DNA from: Methanobacteriota archaeon
Lineage (GTDB): Archaea; Methanobacteriota; Methanobacteria; Methanobacteriales; Methanobacteriaceae
Assembly: GCA_023409695.1 (NCBI GenBank)
Contig: JAEYQZ010000150.1
Coordinates: 1 to 12,671, forward strand
Direction of reading: 5' to 3'
Length of the DNA stretch: 12,671 nt
Shown piece after piece: positions 11,991 to 12,671 of this stretch. Position numbers and translations under genes: made by a program. Each line of letters starts with the position of its first letter. Positions within the stretch are counted from its first letter, which is position 1. The notes under the pieces are model-generated. The model worked only from the letters and a program-made list of their open reading frames with translations, did no database searches and was not told where the DNA came from.

Positions 11991-12671
11991 TTATATCCAA
12001 TGTCTTTTTCTGAAGTATATGAGTAGGCTAATTATAATTACAAAATTTATAAGTAAAACAAGTGGGTATGCAAGGGGATATCCAAGTTCAGGAATAAATT
12101 GAAAATTCATACCATAAATTCCTACAATGAAAGTTCCTGGAGCAAATAATACTGTTACAACAGTTAAAACCCTAACGATTTCATCTAACCTTCTGCTCAT
12201 TGACGAATTATATATATCGCGTATCTCAGTAATTCTACCCGATAATGTGTCAATTCTAGTAACTACTTGAGCTACATGGCTTTGAAAATTCTTTAAAAAA
12301 GTGCTGGTTGATTGATTTATTAAAGGTGATTCAGTTAACTCCATACTATTGATTATTTGTTGAAGTGGGAGGATGTTATACCTTATTTTATCAAGTTCAG
12401 TCCTATATGTATGAATTAATCTAAAATTTTCATTAGATGGTTCATCCATTATATCTTCAGCTGCCTTTGAAAGATCACCTTCAAGTTCTTTAAGTGTAAT
12501 TATATGAGAATCAAGAATAGTATCTACAATGGTATAAGCTAAATAATCAGCCCCTTTATTCCTAATATGATGTTCAGGGACATTTAATCTATTCATTACT
12601 GGATCAAATATTTCAGCATTGTCAGGATGTATTGAAATTACATAATTATTCCCTAAAATGATGCTAATCTG
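11991..12671 (-). CDS. corA: CorA-type magnesium/divalent metal channel, C-terminal part
   Basis: The frame enters from the right edge and stops at 11991, showing 226 residues. Although an ATG occurs at 12596, the frame is open upstream to the last base. The upstream 25 residues (SIILGNNYVISIHPDNAEIF and onward) read as the beta strands of the CorA cytosolic domain, so the true start lies outside the window. Features are the GADYLAYTIVDTILDS segment, a long helical stalk, a first membrane helix just before the YGMNF motif (GMN at about 187-189 of the visible part), a short periplasmic-side loop FIPELGYPLAYP, and a second helix ending in the basic tail FRKRHWI. GMN is the selectivity motif for hydrated magnesium. 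Transport of Mg, or of Co/Ni, through a homopentamer is the family function. The missing N-terminus limits finer classification. Confidence 0.92.
   Translation of the reverse strand, partial: QISIILGNNYVISIHPDNAEIFDPVMNRLNVPEHHIRNKGADYLAYTIVDTILDSHIITLKELEGDLSKAAEDIMDEPSNENFRLIHTYRTELDKIRYNILPLQQIINSMELTESPLINQSTSTFLKNFQSHVAQVVTRIDTLSGRITEIRDIYNSSMSRRLDEIVRVLTVVTVLFAPGTFIVGIYGMNFQFIPELGYPLAYPLVLLINFVIIISLLIYFRKRHWI

Noticed and set aside
12594..12596. ATG at 12596 as the start of the CorA gene
   Set aside because: The frame stays open to the window edge, and the upstream residues resemble the CorA cytosolic domain, so this Met is internal.
1..12671. tRNA or rRNA genes
   Set aside because: No cloverleaf with the invariant tRNA positions and no conserved rRNA segments were seen on either strand.

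Overview
The window looks like a chromosomal segment of a mesophilic methanogenic archaeon, most likely Methanobacterium or a close relative in the Methanobacteriales. The DNA is very AT-rich. Start sites carry archaeal Shine-Dalgarno (SD) sequences that are pieces of AGGAGGTGAT, with frequent GTG and TTG starts. TATA-box promoters sit about 25 bases before the inferred transcript starts, and terminators are T-tracts. The genus is an inference from gene content and base composition, not a proven identification.

Layout, left to right. At 1-236 (-) is the N-terminal end of an unrecognised membrane protein cut by the window edge. At 651-2875 lie two divergent genes that both carry PD-(D/E)XK-type nuclease folds: a stand-alone HsdR N-terminal-domain protein (-) and a NERD-domain protein with a zinc ribbon and a membrane hairpin (+). 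They may form a defence or DNA-processing pair. At 3258-4762 (-) are a membrane-anchored metallophosphoesterase and an ArsR-type repressor, each with its own promoter. At 5190-5998 (+) a TetR repressor with a perfect 20-bp palindromic operator is followed closely by a DUF6440 protein. A possible 48-residue membrane peptide follows at 6045-6191. At 6438-8342 (+) is a soluble histidine kinase with three PAS domains and no partner response regulator in view. At 8703-9393 (-) is the familiar operon of a DUF2975 membrane protein and a small YozG-like Cro/C1 regulator. At 9691-11046 (-) is a DHA2-family drug-efflux permease. At 11452-11841 (+) is a DUF1801 protein of clearly higher GC, probably acquired by transfer. 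The C-terminal part of a CorA metal transporter runs off the right edge on the minus strand; its open frame continues past the internal ATG at 12596.

The genes look like a housekeeping and stress-response mixture of single genes and two-gene operons, each with a local regulator (ArsR, TetR, Cro/C1). No single pathway joins them.

The most unusual content is between the genes. A dispersed repeat of about 42 bases, with right half TAGTCGAGTTTAACGAA, recurs at seven places. It occurs only in gaps between transcription units and always on the plus strand, whatever the direction of the flanking genes. Two copies are followed by AT-rich stem-loops with loops of mostly three bases. In the best-preserved case (6255-6328) these fold into a three-way junction. 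After the histidine kinase gene about nine stem-loops crowd into 340 bases. A second repeat family with a GCCC/GGGC hairpin appears twice, once directly fused to the first. These elements are the best candidate here for something undescribed.
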